From Amycolatopsis thermophila (GTDB lineage Bacteria > Actinomycetota > Actinomycetes > Mycobacteriales > Pseudonocardiaceae): a stretch of DNA of 64,000 nt. The stretch lies in NCBI RefSeq assembly GCF_030814215.1, contig NZ_JAUSUT010000001.1, forward strand, positions 2,542,001 through 2,606,000, read 5' to 3'. The notes below the pieces were generated by a model, which was not told where the DNA came from, searched no databases, and saw only the letters and a program-made list of their open reading frames with translations. The position numbers and the translations under genes are program-made. Shown in pieces: positions 34,263 to 44,862 of the stretch. The stretch's first letter is position 1, and each line of letters begins with the position of its first letter.

Positions 34263-34591
34263 CGAGGCCGCGGGCAGCGGCGCGTGTGATCGTTTCGGGC
34301 GTCCGGCTCGCCCGGCGCCCCGCCCAGGTTCTCGGCCGGCGACCTGCCGTCCGCGATGTCCGGGCGCAACACCAGCGTGGCAAGCAGGGCCTGCTGCCGG
34401 AGCAGGCCGGGGTCCAGCGGTTCGCCGTCCGCCACGCCCTTGGCGAGCCGGGCACCGAGATCTCCAGCCGCGGCGCGGCCGGCCTCGCCGCGACCGGGCT
34501 CGGCGCTCGCCGCGGACTGGCCGACTACCGCGGCACGCGCGGCTGCCGGACCACCTCGGCCGGGCTTCGCGGCGCTGACGTCCCGTTTCAT
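34259..34591 (-). CDS. hypothetical protein
   Basis: 110 aa. The N-terminal half is Ala/Gly-rich; the C-terminal half has a plausible helix (LLRQQALLATLVLRPDIADG). G/C-ended codons dominate, as in real genes here, which is the main support. No family recognised. Not certain to be a gene. Confidence 0.4.
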   Translation of the reverse strand: MKRDVSAAKPGRGGPAAARAAVVGQSAASAEPGRGEAGRAAAGDLGARLAKGVADGEPLDPGLLRQQALLATLVLRPDIADGRSPAENLGGAPGEPDARNDHTRRCPRPR

Positions 34592-34656
34592 CGGGATTTC
34601 ATGGCCCGCCCCTACGTTCGCCCGTGTCCGGTGGGAACTGGGGAAAGGAACAGGGA

Positions 34657-35598
34657 ATGCTGTCGAAGACCAAGCGCGTCGCCGCGGGAGTGGCGGCGCT
34701 GGCGATGGCCGGGGGCCTGGCCGTGGCGGGAGCGCAGAGCGCGTCGGCCGACGGGTCCTGTGCGCACACGAAGATCTTCGAGCTCGGGGGGACCGGCCAC
34801 GGGGACGGCGTCGACTACTTCGCGTTCAACGCCACGGTGCCGGCGGGCGTCGCCACCGAGGTGATCGTGTACCCGGCCGAGATCGCGCCGCTGCCCGGTC
34901 ACGCGAAGACGATGGACCAGTCCGTCGCCGAGGGAATGGCCGGTCTGGACCGGGCGGTGCGGGACTTCCACGCCGCCTGCGGCGATTCGACGATCATCAT
35001 CACCGGCTACTCGCTGGGCGCACTCGTCGCGGGCAACGAGCTGGAAGCGCTTACTGCCTCCAGCGACATCCCCCACCACCTGCTGAAGGGTGTGCTCTAC
35101 GGCGACCCGAGGCGGCCCGGTGACCCGGCCGCGGGCAGTGACGGCACCGCCGCCGGTGGCGCGGGCGGCGTCGCGACGAACCTGCCGACGTTCATCGGGG
35201 GCATCACGCTGCAGGGGCCGCGCCCGAGCTACGGCGACGTCGAGGTCAAGGAGATCTGCAACCAGAACGACGGCATCTGCAACTCGGTGAACCCGTTCAC
35301 CAACCTGGCGGCCTTCGCCAACGGGATCGCCGGTTACCTCGGCGGCGACCACGGCGCCTACGCGATCAACCCGCTCGCCGACGTCGACCAGCCGTCGAAG
35401 TTCGTGCTGCAGACGCCGAAGATCCCCTACGGCCCGCCGCTGCCGGTCGCGGTGCCCAACCCGTACCAGATGTTCAACGGGAACTTCCAGCCGTCCCAGG
35501 ACGCGGTGCGCGGGATCCGCGACTCCGTGCGGACGGTGCTGCCTCCGCAGCTGTGGCAGCAGCTCGTCGCCCTGTGCCCGTGGATCGAGCAGCTCTGA
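34657..35598 (+). CDS. secreted cutinase/PE-PPE-type serine esterase
   Basis: 313 aa from the ATG at 34657. Signal peptide (about 30 residues, ending ASA). The nucleophile elbow GYSLGA and later Asp (NQNDGICN) and His (GGDHGAYA) form the triad. The LYGDPRRPGDPAA and GVATNLPTFIGGITLQGPRP loops match the PE-PPE/cutinase-like group of actinobacteria. It probably hydrolyses lipids or polyesters outside the cell. The C-terminus ends with a Cys that may pair with one in the core. Confidence 0.85.
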   Translation: MLSKTKRVAAGVAALAMAGGLAVAGAQSASADGSCAHTKIFELGGTGHGDGVDYFAFNATVPAGVATEVIVYPAEIAPLPGHAKTMDQSVAEGMAGLDRAVRDFHAACGDSTIIITGYSLGALVAGNELEALTASSDIPHHLLKGVLYGDPRRPGDPAAGSDGTAAGGAGGVATNLPTFIGGITLQGPRPSYGDVEVKEICNQNDGICNSVNPFTNLAAFANGIAGYLGGDHGAYAINPLADVDQPSKFVLQTPKIPYGPPLPVAVPNPYQMFNGNFQPSQDAVRGIRDSVRTVLPPQLWQQLVALCPWIEQL

Positions 35599-35700
35599 CC
35601 GTCCGCTGAGGACATTCGGGGCCCGGCGTGCCGAGGGGGTGCGCCGGGTCGTTCTCGTCTCCGGGAGGAGTGCCGGTGGTGTTGCTGAGAGAGTTCGAAA

Positions 35701-35720
35701 TTAGGCAAGATCTGTGCCTA
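35701..35720. promoter_or_regulatory. inverted TTAGGCA/TGCCTA box upstream of the TIGR03086 gene
   Basis: TTAGGCA at 35701-35707 and TGCCTA at 35715-35720 lie 22-41 nt upstream of the ATG at 35742, where the core promoter should be. The same heptamer occurs at the start of the WYL regulator gene 1.6 kb away. Confidence 0.55.
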
Positions 35721-35741
35721 TTGCGGCCGTACTGTTGGCCC

Positions 35742-36326
35742 ATGACCGAAAACAACTGGCGCGAACTGCTCGAGCGGAGCCATCAGGCCCTGGCCACCAC
35801 GGTGGCGGCGATTCCGGACGACGGCTGGAAGCTCCCGACGCCGTGCGCGGAGTGGAACGTCACCCAGGTCGTGCAGCACGCCGTCGGCGACCAGATCGCC
35901 TACACCAGCGCATTGACCGGCGGTCCCGGGCCGGGCTGGAACCCGTTCGCGCCGTCCGGAACGCTGGACGTGGACGCCGCGGACCTGGTCCGGCAGACCC
36001 TGTCCGAGTCGGCCGCGGCCTGGGCCGGGGTGGACGACGACGCGGCCGACGTCCCCACTCCGCTTCCCCAGGGGCCGATGCCGGCCTGGCTCGCGGCCGG
36101 GGCGTGCGCCCTGGACGCCGCGGTGCACGCGTGGGACCTGGCGGTGGCGACCGGCTCGGCGAGCCCGCTCACCGACGAGATGGCGGCCGGGTTGCTGCGG
36201 GTGGCCGAGGAGATCGTCGAGCCGCTGCGGTCCTACGGTGCGTACGGGCCGGTCGTGGACGGCGGCGGAAGCCCGGTCGACACGCTGCTGCGCTACCTGG
36301 GCCGTCGTCCGGAGTGGACGGTCTGA
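35742..36326 (+). CDS. TIGR03086 family metal-binding protein (mycothiol-dependent, DinB-like)
   Basis: 194 aa from ATG. N-terminal four-helix bundle with WRELLERSHQALATTVAAI, then PTPCAEWNVTQVVQHAVGDQ, where His in this position binds metal in the MDMPI fold. A second conserved segment is ALDAAVHAWDLAVATG with HxWD. Family members are mycothiol-dependent isomerases or transferases, and the substrate is unknown. It faces the WYL regulator across a 9-bp convergent gap, and both promoters share a box. Confidence 0.85.
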   Translation: MTENNWRELLERSHQALATTVAAIPDDGWKLPTPCAEWNVTQVVQHAVGDQIAYTSALTGGPGPGWNPFAPSGTLDVDAADLVRQTLSESAAAWAGVDDDAADVPTPLPQGPMPAWLAAGACALDAAVHAWDLAVATGSASPLTDEMAAGLLRVAEEIVEPLRSYGAYGPVVDGGGSPVDTLLRYLGRRPEWTV

Positions 36327-36335
36327 CGGGGGCGG

Positions 36336-37292
36336 TCACGACGTGGCCCGGGCGTAGCGCGCCGCCAGGGCCCGGATCATTTCGACGAGTTCCGGTGGAT
36401 CGGTGACCGTGAAGTCGGCGCCCAGCATGCCGACGTGCACGGCGAGGGTGTCGAGCGAGTCGGCGCCGGTGTGCAGGGTGCAGGTGTGGGCGTCGACGGC
36501 CGTGACGACGCCGACCGCCGGGTTGATCCGCTCGGTGATCTGCTCCGCCGGGGCGTGCACGGTGATGTCGGCGCGGTAGCGCCAGCCGGCCGACGACACC
36601 CCGCGCATCACCCGGTCGACGACGTCCTCGGGCAGGTCCCGCGGCGTGAACCGGGGGCCTGCCGGTGGTTTCGGCGTCATGCGGTCGACGCGGAAGGTGC
36701 GCCAGTCGCCGCGGTCGACGTCCCAGCCGACGAGGTACCAGCGGCGGCCCCAGTTCACCAGCCGGTAGGGCTCGACGACGCGGCGCGTGTCCGCCCCGGC
36801 GTGGCTGTGGTAGTCGAAGCGAAGGCGTTCACGGTCGCGGCAGGCGGCCGACAGCAGGGTCAGGACCTCAGCGGTGACGCGCGGGCCGTCGTCGGTGCGC
36901 GCCACCGGCACGGCGTAGGTCTGCAGGGCGCGGACGCGGGCGCGCAGCCGGTTCGGCAGGACCTGTTCCAGTTTGGTGAAGGCGCGCAGCGACGTCTCCT
37001 CGATGCCCGCCACGGTGCCGCCGGCGGCGGTGCGCAGGCCGAGCGCGACCGCGACCGCCTCGTCGTCGTCCAGCAGCAGGGGTGGCAGTTTGGCGCCCGC
37101 GCCGAGCCGGTAGCCGCCGACCGCGCCGCGGGTCGCCTCGACCGGGTAGCCGAGGGTGCGCAGGCGATCGATGTCGTTGCGGATCGTGCGGGGACTCACC
37201 TCGAGGCGGCCGGCGAGCTCCGCGCCGGTCCAGTCGCGGGGCGTCTGCAGGAGCGAAAGCAACGCGAGCAGCCGCGCCGAGGTTTCCAGCAT
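36336..37292 (-). CDS. WYL domain transcriptional regulator
   Basis: 318 aa. N-terminal helix-turn-helix (LLALLSLLQTPRDWTGAELAGRLEVSPRTIRNDIDRL) of the HTH_11 type. The WYL domain follows around residues 150-215 (FDYHSH, VVEPYRLVNWGRRWYLVGWD, FRVDRM). WYL domains sense ligands, in some cases nucleic acids. Tandem TTAGGCA boxes end 8 nt before the start codon, so it is likely autoregulated and possibly leaderless. Confidence 0.92.
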   Translation of the reverse strand: MLETSARLLALLSLLQTPRDWTGAELAGRLEVSPRTIRNDIDRLRTLGYPVEATRGAVGGYRLGAGAKLPPLLLDDDEAVAVALGLRTAAGGTVAGIEETSLRAFTKLEQVLPNRLRARVRALQTYAVPVARTDDGPRVTAEVLTLLSAACRDRERLRFDYHSHAGADTRRVVEPYRLVNWGRRWYLVGWDVDRGDWRTFRVDRMTPKPPAGPRFTPRDLPEDVVDRVMRGVSSAGWRYRADITVHAPAEQITERINPAVGVVTAVDAHTCTLHTGADSLDTLAVHVGMLGADFTVTDPPELVEMIRALAARYARATS

Positions 37293-37301
37293 GAGGGCAG
37301 C

Positions 37302-37319
37302 TTAGGCAGCAATTAGGCA
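37302..37319 (-). promoter_or_regulatory. tandem TTAGGCA boxes at the WYL gene start
   Basis: TTAGGCA at 37302-37308 and 37313-37319, a direct repeat with 11-bp period on one face of the helix, directly upstream of the WYL regulator start. It shares the heptamer with 35701-35720. Confidence 0.6.
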
Positions 37320-37333
37320 GGAAACGTGCCGGT

Positions 37334-37474
37334 ATGCCCCGGCTGGCGGCGGTAAAGCCGGCGATCACCTACAGCGGCTCCGCCTCGTTCACGAGCTACG
37401 GCGCAGACGGCATCATGTGCACAATGAGCGGCGAGGTGGTCGAGACCGCGCACAGCGCGGGCGGAACGCGGTAA
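37334..37474 (+). CDS. 46-aa hypothetical ORF
   Basis: ATG 37334 to TAA 37474, encoding MPRLAAVKPAITYSGSASF and a tail with two Met and one Cys. There is no strong ribosome site. It may be a remnant linked to the adjacent decayed element. Weak support. Confidence 0.25.
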   Translation: MPRLAAVKPAITYSGSASFTSYGADGIMCTMSGEVVETAHSAGGTR

Positions 37475-37483
37475 AGCGGGACG

Positions 37484-37535
37484 AACCGCTCTCACCAGGC
37501 GTAAGAGTGGGGCGCCTGGGCTCGAATCCAGAACT
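37484..37535 (+). repeat. left att-like copy of the tRNA-Lys 3' end
   Basis: Matches 38850-38905 except for five or so differences, one of them a 1-nt gap (CTGGG-CTCGAA against CTGGGGCTCGAA). It contains the T-arm and acceptor 3' strand but not the rest of the tRNA. Confidence 0.75.
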
Positions 37536-37557
37536 CGATGGTTGGAGGCAGACCCCC

Positions 37558-37785
37558 ATGATCACCATCCCCTCTCGGGGCTATCTGGATCTGGACGTCG
37601 GAGGCCAAACGATCCGGCTTCAAGGCGAAGGGTTCCGGCAAGGTCCAGTCGACTTCGTCGTTGTTGGCGCCCAGATACGACGTTGGGACGACGGAGCAGA
37701 GGTGACTGAGAGCGAACGCGAAGCGATCCTTGACCATCTCTTGGCCTGCGCGGCTCGACAAGGGCTCACCATCGAGATCGACTGA
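37558..37785 (+). CDS. Imm74-like immunity protein
   Basis: 75 aa from the ATG at 37558. ITIPSRGYLDLDVGGQTIRL, then FVVVGAQIRRWDDG and VTESEREAILDHLLACAARQG follow the Imm74 plan (SRGY start, WD motif, acidic helix at the end). Imm74 proteins neutralise polymorphic toxins. No toxin is adjacent, so this is an orphan immunity gene. It lies just inside the left att-like copy. Confidence 0.7.
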   Translation: MITIPSRGYLDLDVGGQTIRLQGEGFRQGPVDFVVVGAQIRRWDDGAEVTESEREAILDHLLACAARQGLTIEID

Positions 37786-38013
37786 AGCTACTCTTGGTCC
37801 CCTGCTGAGGTGATCTCCTCGCGGCGCGGGTTCACCCCTGCCAGTCCGGGTGGTGCCGGTCCAGGGGCTGCCGGAGGCCGCGAAGCGCCCTTGACCGGTG
37901 CCGGCCGGGCTGGCTGCCTTCGGGTGCGGCGCGAGGAGGTCACCGGTGGTAGCCCCTCCCCTGGTCTCCGAAGCGGTGCCGGGTCCAGGGCGGAGCCCTG
38001 GCCGCAGGAGGCC

Positions 38014-38352
38014 CTATTCGTTCCGGACGTCCTCGACGTGGAAGTATCCGACCGGCTTGGGTCCCTCGGTGATCACAACCACCGTTCCTGTTTGGATCCG
38101 GTAGGGACTGGCGTTCTCGACCGCCAGCCAACGCCCTTCCGCTGGTGAGACCAGCGCCCCCGGCATGAGGCTGCGCAGCAGGAACGACGCGAGACCAGTA
38201 CGCGCTGTCTCGGGCGGGACGAATGCGTTGGCGACGTAGTCGTGTTCGTCGTCGGCGCGTGGAGGCCCTGAGCGGCGTCCGCCCTGTTCAGGCATCAGCC
38301 AAACGACCCGGCCGCGGAACGGGAACCGCGCGTCGCTAGGAAACTTCGCCAC
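38014..38352 (-). CDS. hypothetical protein of the decayed element
   Basis: 112 aa from ATG, soluble. It begins MAKFPSDARFPFRGRVVWLM and ends with a beta-rich segment (YRIQTGTVVVITEGPKPVGYFHVEDV) that recalls small barrel folds. Family unknown. It is the only apparently intact gene in the middle of the element; it converges on the immunity gene and is divergent from the integrase remnant. Confidence 0.55.
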   Translation of the reverse strand: MAKFPSDARFPFRGRVVWLMPEQGGRRSGPPRADDEHDYVANAFVPPETARTGLASFLLRSLMPGALVSPAEGRWLAVENASPYRIQTGTVVVITEGPKPVGYFHVEDVRNE

Positions 38353-38399
38353 GAGGGCCAGTATGGCGTCTCGACGGGTGGCCCAGGACGGAGCAAGCG

Positions 38400-38860
38400 A
38401 TGCCGGGACCGCCGGCCGAAGCGGAGCGGCAGGCCGTGCGGTTCCCGGCGGCGGCGCGCTCGCGCGCCGCCCTTGATCGGCGGGCGCGGGTTGCGGCCAA
38501 GCGGGGCGTGAAGCCGGAGGAGCTGACCGGCTGGGTCTTCCCGAACAGCAAGGGAGGCCTCCGGGAGGCGAGCAACCTCCGGCGGGACTGGCGGGCCTTC
38601 CGGGAACGTCACAAGATCGGCGACTGGTTCACCCCTCGGACCTTCCGGCGCACCGTGGCTACCCTGGTCACGGAGGCGCTGCCTGCCCGGGAAGCCAGTG
38701 ACATGCTCGGCCACTCGCGGGTCTCGCAGACCACCGACACTACGTCGGGCGCATGGCTCCGTCCCGGAAGCCGGCCGAAGTGCTCCGCGTGCTCGGTGGG
38801 TCGAAAAACGGCAGCAAAGCGGCACCAAGATCAACAGGCGAACCGCCACAACCGCTCTGA
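38400..38860 (+). pseudogene. truncated, frameshifted tyrosine integrase
   Basis: Only the C-terminal catalytic part remains: LTGWVFPNSKGGLREASNLR, FTPRTFRRTVATLVTEALPA and SDMLGHSRVSQTTD. At 38736-38741 one base is missing; the next frame continues TYVGRMAPSRKPAEVLRVL to a TGA at 38858-38860. In addition the His of the HxxR active-site motif is Arg (RTFR). The N-terminal domain is gone. It matches the integrases of AICE-type elements, which use tRNA 3' ends. Confidence 0.8.
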
Positions 38861-38905
38861 CCAGGCGAAAGAGTGGGGCGCCTGGGGCTCGAACCCAGAA
38901 CCTAC
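38850..38905 (+). repeat. right att-like copy overlapping tRNA-Lys
   Basis: Partner of 37484-37535; it covers the 3' end of tRNA-Lys plus about 24 bp beyond it. Confidence 0.75.
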
Positions 38906-38946
38906 GGATTAAAAGTCCGCAGCTCTACCAATTGAGCTAACGCCCC
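38874..38946 (-). tRNA. tRNA-Lys (UUU)
   Basis: 73 nt on the minus strand, starting GGGGCGTTAGCTCAATTGG. Anticodon loop CTTTTAA gives UUU. T-arm GTTCGAGCC and acceptor end GCGCCCCA pair properly. CCA is not encoded. Its 3' end served as the attachment site of the adjacent decayed element. Confidence 0.95.
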
Positions 38947-39188
38947 GCGAAGCTCAGCTTAGCGACCACCGCCCGCCACGCGCCGCAGGGGTGACCAGCC
39001 GCGCCGGCGGGTAACGACCGTCCGCGCCGCGCCGACGAACGGCAACCCGCGCCACAGCCGCCCCCGCCCCAACGCCACAGCCGCCCGCCCGAAAGCCACG
39101 GCCGCCCCCGCCCGAAACGGTCATCCGGGCCTCAACGCGGCGCCCCCGGTGTGAGGGCTGCCACCCGTCATGAACCGGCAACACGGCT

Positions 39189-41294
<2,106 letters not shown>

Positions 41295-41302
<8 letters not shown>

Positions 41303-41660
41303 GTCCGGCACCCCAAATCTGGTGGATCCGCTCGACCATCACCGGGATCGCCAGGCAGGCGACGCCCAGGATGACGGTGCTCGACCGGCTGCGCTCGGCC
41401 AGCGCCCAAGCCGCGCCCACCGGGAGGATCACCAGCGAGCCGACGAGGTAGGCCAGGTAGGTCACCATGCTGTGCGGCCGGTCGCCGGCGATGAGCAGCA
41501 CGATCCCGATGACCAGCTGCGCGACGACGAGCGCCTCGACCACGCCCAGCGACACCAGCAAGGCGCGTCCCGGTTCGCGGCCGCGCGCGGCGGAGACGAA
41601 GGCCCACACGGCGACCAGTGCCGCGCTCGCCGCGACGACCACGCCGAACCCAGTGATCAC
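41295..41660 (-). CDS. hypothetical membrane protein
   Basis: 121 aa from a GTG start, four hydrophobic helices. It forms a two-gene unit with the preceding gene. LALxxQL-type motifs are absent and no family is recalled. The C-terminal VERIHQIWGAGHG is polar. Confidence 0.65.
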
Positions 41661-42122
41661 CCGTTCTCACCCACCGTCGAACTCCGTTACCGGTCGCAGC
41701 TTAGCCGCGTGCCGTGCAGCACCGGCCGGCAGGAGCAGCGCCGGCGGACAATTTCTCACCATTTTCGCGTCCACCCGGATGGCCGTACCGCACCCGGGTG
41801 TTCGATACGGCGATGACCAGTCCAGAGGGGCCAGGAGCAGCCTGTTACGCGGCGAACGGGTGGTGGAAACCCCACCTCGGTCACTGTGGGTAAGACCAGA
41901 AAACCCTGCGCACCGCCGGTTCGGCGGTGCGGCGCGCCCGGTCCCGGGAGGCACCATGAACCCCGGGCAGGGACGTGCGCATCAGGCGAGGGGGATTCGC
42001 GTGATCTTCCATTTGACGTGGCGCGGGAATCCGGACCGGATATTCGCGACGGTCATTTCCCTGGCGACGGCGCGGTCGCCGGGGCTGCGGCCGCCCGGCC
42101 GCTGTCCGCGGGCGTGCCCGTG
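41661..42122. other. intergenic region with a hairpin and a possible short ORF
   Basis: A 9-bp hairpin with a 5-nt loop occurs at 41909-41931. It is followed by GGGAGG and ATG 41956, which opens an 88-codon frame starting MNPGQGRAHQARGIRVIF that runs into the converging thioesterase gene. The ribosome site is good but the frame's end lies antisense to a real gene, so I do not call it a gene. Nothing else is seen in this 460-bp stretch. Confidence 0.35.
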
Positions 42123-42536
42123 TCACGCGGGCTTGAGCGCGGCCAGCGACTCGCGCAGCTTCCCCTCGATCGGCACCGGGCGACGGGTCTCGCGGTCGAC
42201 GAACACGTGCACGAAATGACCTTCGGCGACCGGTTCGCCGCGGTCCTCCCGGAATATCCCGATCTCGTAGCGGACGCTGCTGCGGCCCAGGTGCCCGACG
42301 CGCAGGCCGACCGACAGCACGTCGGGGAACGCGACCGAGCCGTGGTAGTTGCAGTGCGACTCGACGCAGAGCCCGATCACGCCGCCGTCGTGGATGTCCA
42401 GCCCGCCCCGCTCGATGAGCCACGTGTTGATCACGGTGTCCATCAGGGCGTAGTGGACGACGTTGTTGACGTGCCCGTACACGTCGTTGTCCTTCCACCG
42501 GGTCGGCACCTGCTGCCAATGCGGGTACGAGGTCAC
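42123..42536 (-). CDS. acyl-CoA thioesterase, 4HBT hotdog fold
   Basis: 137 aa using the GTG at 42536; a GTG 14 codons upstream is possible. TRWKDNDVYGHVNNVVHYALMDT is the 4HBT signature with the catalytic Asp, then VESHCNYHGSVAFPD and SVRYEIGIF. It hydrolyses acyl-CoA esters, unspecified. It is divergent from the ThDP enzyme gene, whose start is about 65 bp away. Confidence 0.85.
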   Translation of the reverse strand: MTSYPHWQQVPTRWKDNDVYGHVNNVVHYALMDTVINTWLIERGGLDIHDGGVIGLCVESHCNYHGSVAFPDVLSVGLRVGHLGRSSVRYEIGIFREDRGEPVAEGHFVHVFVDRETRRPVPIEGKLRESLAALKPA

Positions 42537-42600
42537 GGCCCGCAGCCTAGGCGGTTCTACTCTGGGGTGACCGTTCACTCGTCGGGAATCTCAAGATCAC

Positions 42601-44301
42601 TTGACCGGACCAACGCCGCGCTGGGAACCTTTCCCCATCGGGTACGAAGAGAGATGGACCGTCGCCGAGATCACGGTCCGGGTGCTGGTGGACGCCGGGG
42701 TCCGGCGTGCGTACACCGTTGCCGGTGACTCGTTCCTCGAGCTCCTCGACGCCCTCCGGTTCGAGCCGCTGCTGGCGCTGGTCACCGCGCGGCAGGACAC
42801 CGGTGCCGCGTTCATGGCCGAGGCCGAGGGCAAGCTGCGCGAGGTGCCTGCCCTGCTGCTCGGCGGGCCGGGCCCGGGCGTCGCCGACTTCCTGGTCGCC
42901 GTCCGCAGCGCCTACCAGGACGGCACCCCGATGGTCGTGCTGGTCGAGGAGCGGGCGAGCGTCCGGCTGAGCGGTCCCGGCATCCAGGACGGGCTCGCCG
43001 AACTGGACCCGCTCGCGCTGTTCGGCCCGTTCGCCAAGTGGACCGGGCGCGCCGAGACGGCCGCGCAGGTGCCGGTGCTCGCCGCGCAGGCGGCGCGGGC
43101 CGCGCGCGCCGGGCGCAAGGGGCCGGCGGTCCTGGCCGTGCCCGCCGACTTCTGGGTCGCGCCGTTCGACGGCACGATCCCCGAGCCCGAGCCGCTTCCG
43201 GACGACACCGGCGCGGTGCTGCGGTCCGCGCACGAGGTCGCCGCGTTGCTGGCGGACTCACGCTACCCGGTGGTGATCGCCGGCGGCATCGGCCGCGCCG
43301 CCCGCAAGGACCTGGTCGCCGCCGCCGAGCAGCTCGGTCTGGCCGTCTACACCGCGTACCGCCGCCAGGACAGCTTCCCGGAGAACCACGCGCGCTACGC
43401 CGGTCATCTCGGCCTCGGGATCCCGCCCGGTCAGCTGGACGCGCTGGAGCGCGCCGACGTGGTGCTGGCCATCGGCACCCGGCTGGACGAGGTGACCACG
43501 CAGAACCACCGGTACCCGACTTCCGGGCAGACGCTGGTGGTGATCGGTCCCGGGCTGCCCGCCACGCACCGGCGCGGGCTGACGTTCCGGATCGACTGCG
43601 AGATCGCCCCGTTCCTCAAGCAGCTGGTCGCGGTCGGCGTCGCCCGCTCGCGCCGCAGCTCGGCCGCCAACGCCGCGACGCACACCCACATGACCCCGCC
43701 GCAGACCAGCCCGGACCACCCCCTGGTGCACCCCGCCGACGTGGTCCGCGTGCTGCGCAAGGTCGCGCCGGAGGACACGGTGGTGACGGCCGACTCGGAC
43801 AAGACCGCGCGGTTCGTGCACCGCTACTGGTGCTTCACCGAGCCGCACACCCAGATCGAGCCGCCGGAGGGCGTGCGCGGGTACGCCGTCCCGGCCGCGC
43901 TCGGCGCGAAGCTCGCGGCCCCGAAGCGCACGGTGGTGGCGGTGATTTCGGACACCGCGGCGATGATGACCGGGCAGGAGCTGGAGACCGCGGTGCGCCA
44001 CCGCGCACCGATCCTCGTGGTGGTGTTCCAGAACGGCCTGTACGCCGACATCGCCATGCACCAGGCGGCCAAGCACGGGCGGCTGAACGGCGTGTCACTC
44101 ACGGCGGTGGACTTCGCGGCGTGGGCGCGGTCGTTCGGCGCGGCGGGCTACACGATCGAATCGCCCGAGCAGCTCGAACCGACCCTCACGCGGGCGCTGC
44201 AGCACCAGCGTCCCAGCGTCGTCGACGTGCGCACCGACCCGGACGTGATCGACCCCGACACCCGCCTGTCCGCCCTGTTCCAGCGTGTGCGCAAAAGCTA
44301 G
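42601..44301 (+). CDS. atypical thiamine diphosphate-dependent enzyme
   Basis: 566 aa from TTG (start uncertain). It has the three-domain acetolactate-synthase-like fold: PYR domain (residues 20-180), central Rossmann-like domain, PP domain (390-560). Usual motifs are altered: the PYR glutamate region reads TARQDTGAAF (Asp66 where Glu is usual), and the GDG...NN cofactor motif reads VISDTAAMMTG ... VVFQNGLY. Asp451 and Asn478, the Mg2+ ligands, are kept 27 residues apart. It may use ThDP with altered chemistry, or be a non-catalytic relative. Confidence 0.75.
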   Translation: MTGPTPRWEPFPIGYEERWTVAEITVRVLVDAGVRRAYTVAGDSFLELLDALRFEPLLALVTARQDTGAAFMAEAEGKLREVPALLLGGPGPGVADFLVAVRSAYQDGTPMVVLVEERASVRLSGPGIQDGLAELDPLALFGPFAKWTGRAETAAQVPVLAAQAARAARAGRKGPAVLAVPADFWVAPFDGTIPEPEPLPDDTGAVLRSAHEVAALLADSRYPVVIAGGIGRAARKDLVAAAEQLGLAVYTAYRRQDSFPENHARYAGHLGLGIPPGQLDALERADVVLAIGTRLDEVTTQNHRYPTSGQTLVVIGPGLPATHRRGLTFRIDCEIAPFLKQLVAVGVARSRRSSAANAATHTHMTPPQTSPDHPLVHPADVVRVLRKVAPEDTVVTADSDKTARFVHRYWCFTEPHTQIEPPEGVRGYAVPAALGAKLAAPKRTVVAVISDTAAMMTGQELETAVRHRAPILVVVFQNGLYADIAMHQAAKHGRLNGVSLTAVDFAAWARSFGAAGYTIESPEQLEPTLTRALQHQRPSVVDVRTDPDVIDPDTRLSALFQRVRKS

Positions 44302-44484
44302 CGTTCCGGGCCGATCTGTGATCTACTGACGTTGGTCTTCGAAGATTTTGTGTTCGTGCTCAGTCACGCTCGCAAGATTTGGCGGGCGTAGTGGTTCCCC
44401 GGTCGGGGAGGCAAACCGATCCGTCATTGACCCGGTGCACCGGAGCGGTGTGCCGTTTTGTTTGCAGTATATGGAGATTTTTTC

Positions 44485-44688
44485 ATGGCTCAGGGCACCG
44501 TGAAGTGGTTCAACTCCGAGAAGGGGTTCGGCTTCATCACTCCCGACGAGGGCGGCGGCGACGTCTTCGTCCACTACTCGGAGATCCAGGGGCGCGGCTT
44601 CCGCACCCTGGAGGAGAACCAGCGGGTTGAGTTCGAGATCGGCCAGGGCCAGAAGGGCCCGCAGGCGACCGGCGTCAACGTCCTCTGA
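44485..44688 (+). CDS. cold-shock protein, CspA family
   Basis: 67 aa. RNP1 motif KGFGFI and RNP2-like VFVHYSEI in a single OB-fold RNA chaperone. The 5' leader from the previous gene is about 180 nt, AT-rich near the start (GATTTTTTC), as in cold-inducible csp genes. A strong terminator follows. Nearly identical in sequence to the product at 53970. Confidence 0.95.
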   Translation: MAQGTVKWFNSEKGFGFITPDEGGGDVFVHYSEIQGRGFRTLEENQRVEFEIGQGQKGPQATGVNVL

Positions 44689-44701
44689 TTCGACTTCGAA
44701 C

Positions 44702-44736
44702 GGCAGCCCCCGTCTCATTGCGAGGCGGGGGCTGCC
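44702..44736 (+). terminator. terminator after the first csp gene
   Basis: An 11-bp stem (44702-44712 with 44726-44736), with partial extension in the loop (GTCTC/GAGGC), followed by TTCG. Confidence 0.8.
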
Positions 44737-44862
44737 TTCGTTTGCGCGCCTTCCGATAACGGTGTTCGCACGACGCCCGCCGATCACGCCGACCTCGGTC
44801 CGGAAGATCGTGCCGTCCGGTACCTTCATGCCCGTGTGGTTCGAGGGCGAGGGGTGGAACCG

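Larger units (their letters stand above)
37484..38946. mobile_element. decayed integrative element at tRNA-Lys
   Basis: A 52-bp segment at 37484-37535 repeats, in the same orientation, the tRNA-Lys 3' region at 38850-38905 (about 48 of 52 bases). Between them lie an Imm74-like gene, a hypothetical gene and a truncated, frameshifted tyrosine integrase that points to the tRNA. This is the structure left when a tRNA-targeting element loses most of its content. Base composition is less GC-rich than the flanks. Confidence 0.75.

Noticed and set aside
38954-39184. 76-aa minus-strand frame between tRNA-Lys and amt
   Set aside because: Gly/Arg-rich, overlaps a region of CACAGCCGCCC-like short repeats, no ribosome site.
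41956-42219. 88-codon ORF with a good ribosome site (GGGAGG)
   Set aside because: Its second half lies antisense to the thioesterase coding region and no homologous motif is seen; recorded only as a possible short ORF.
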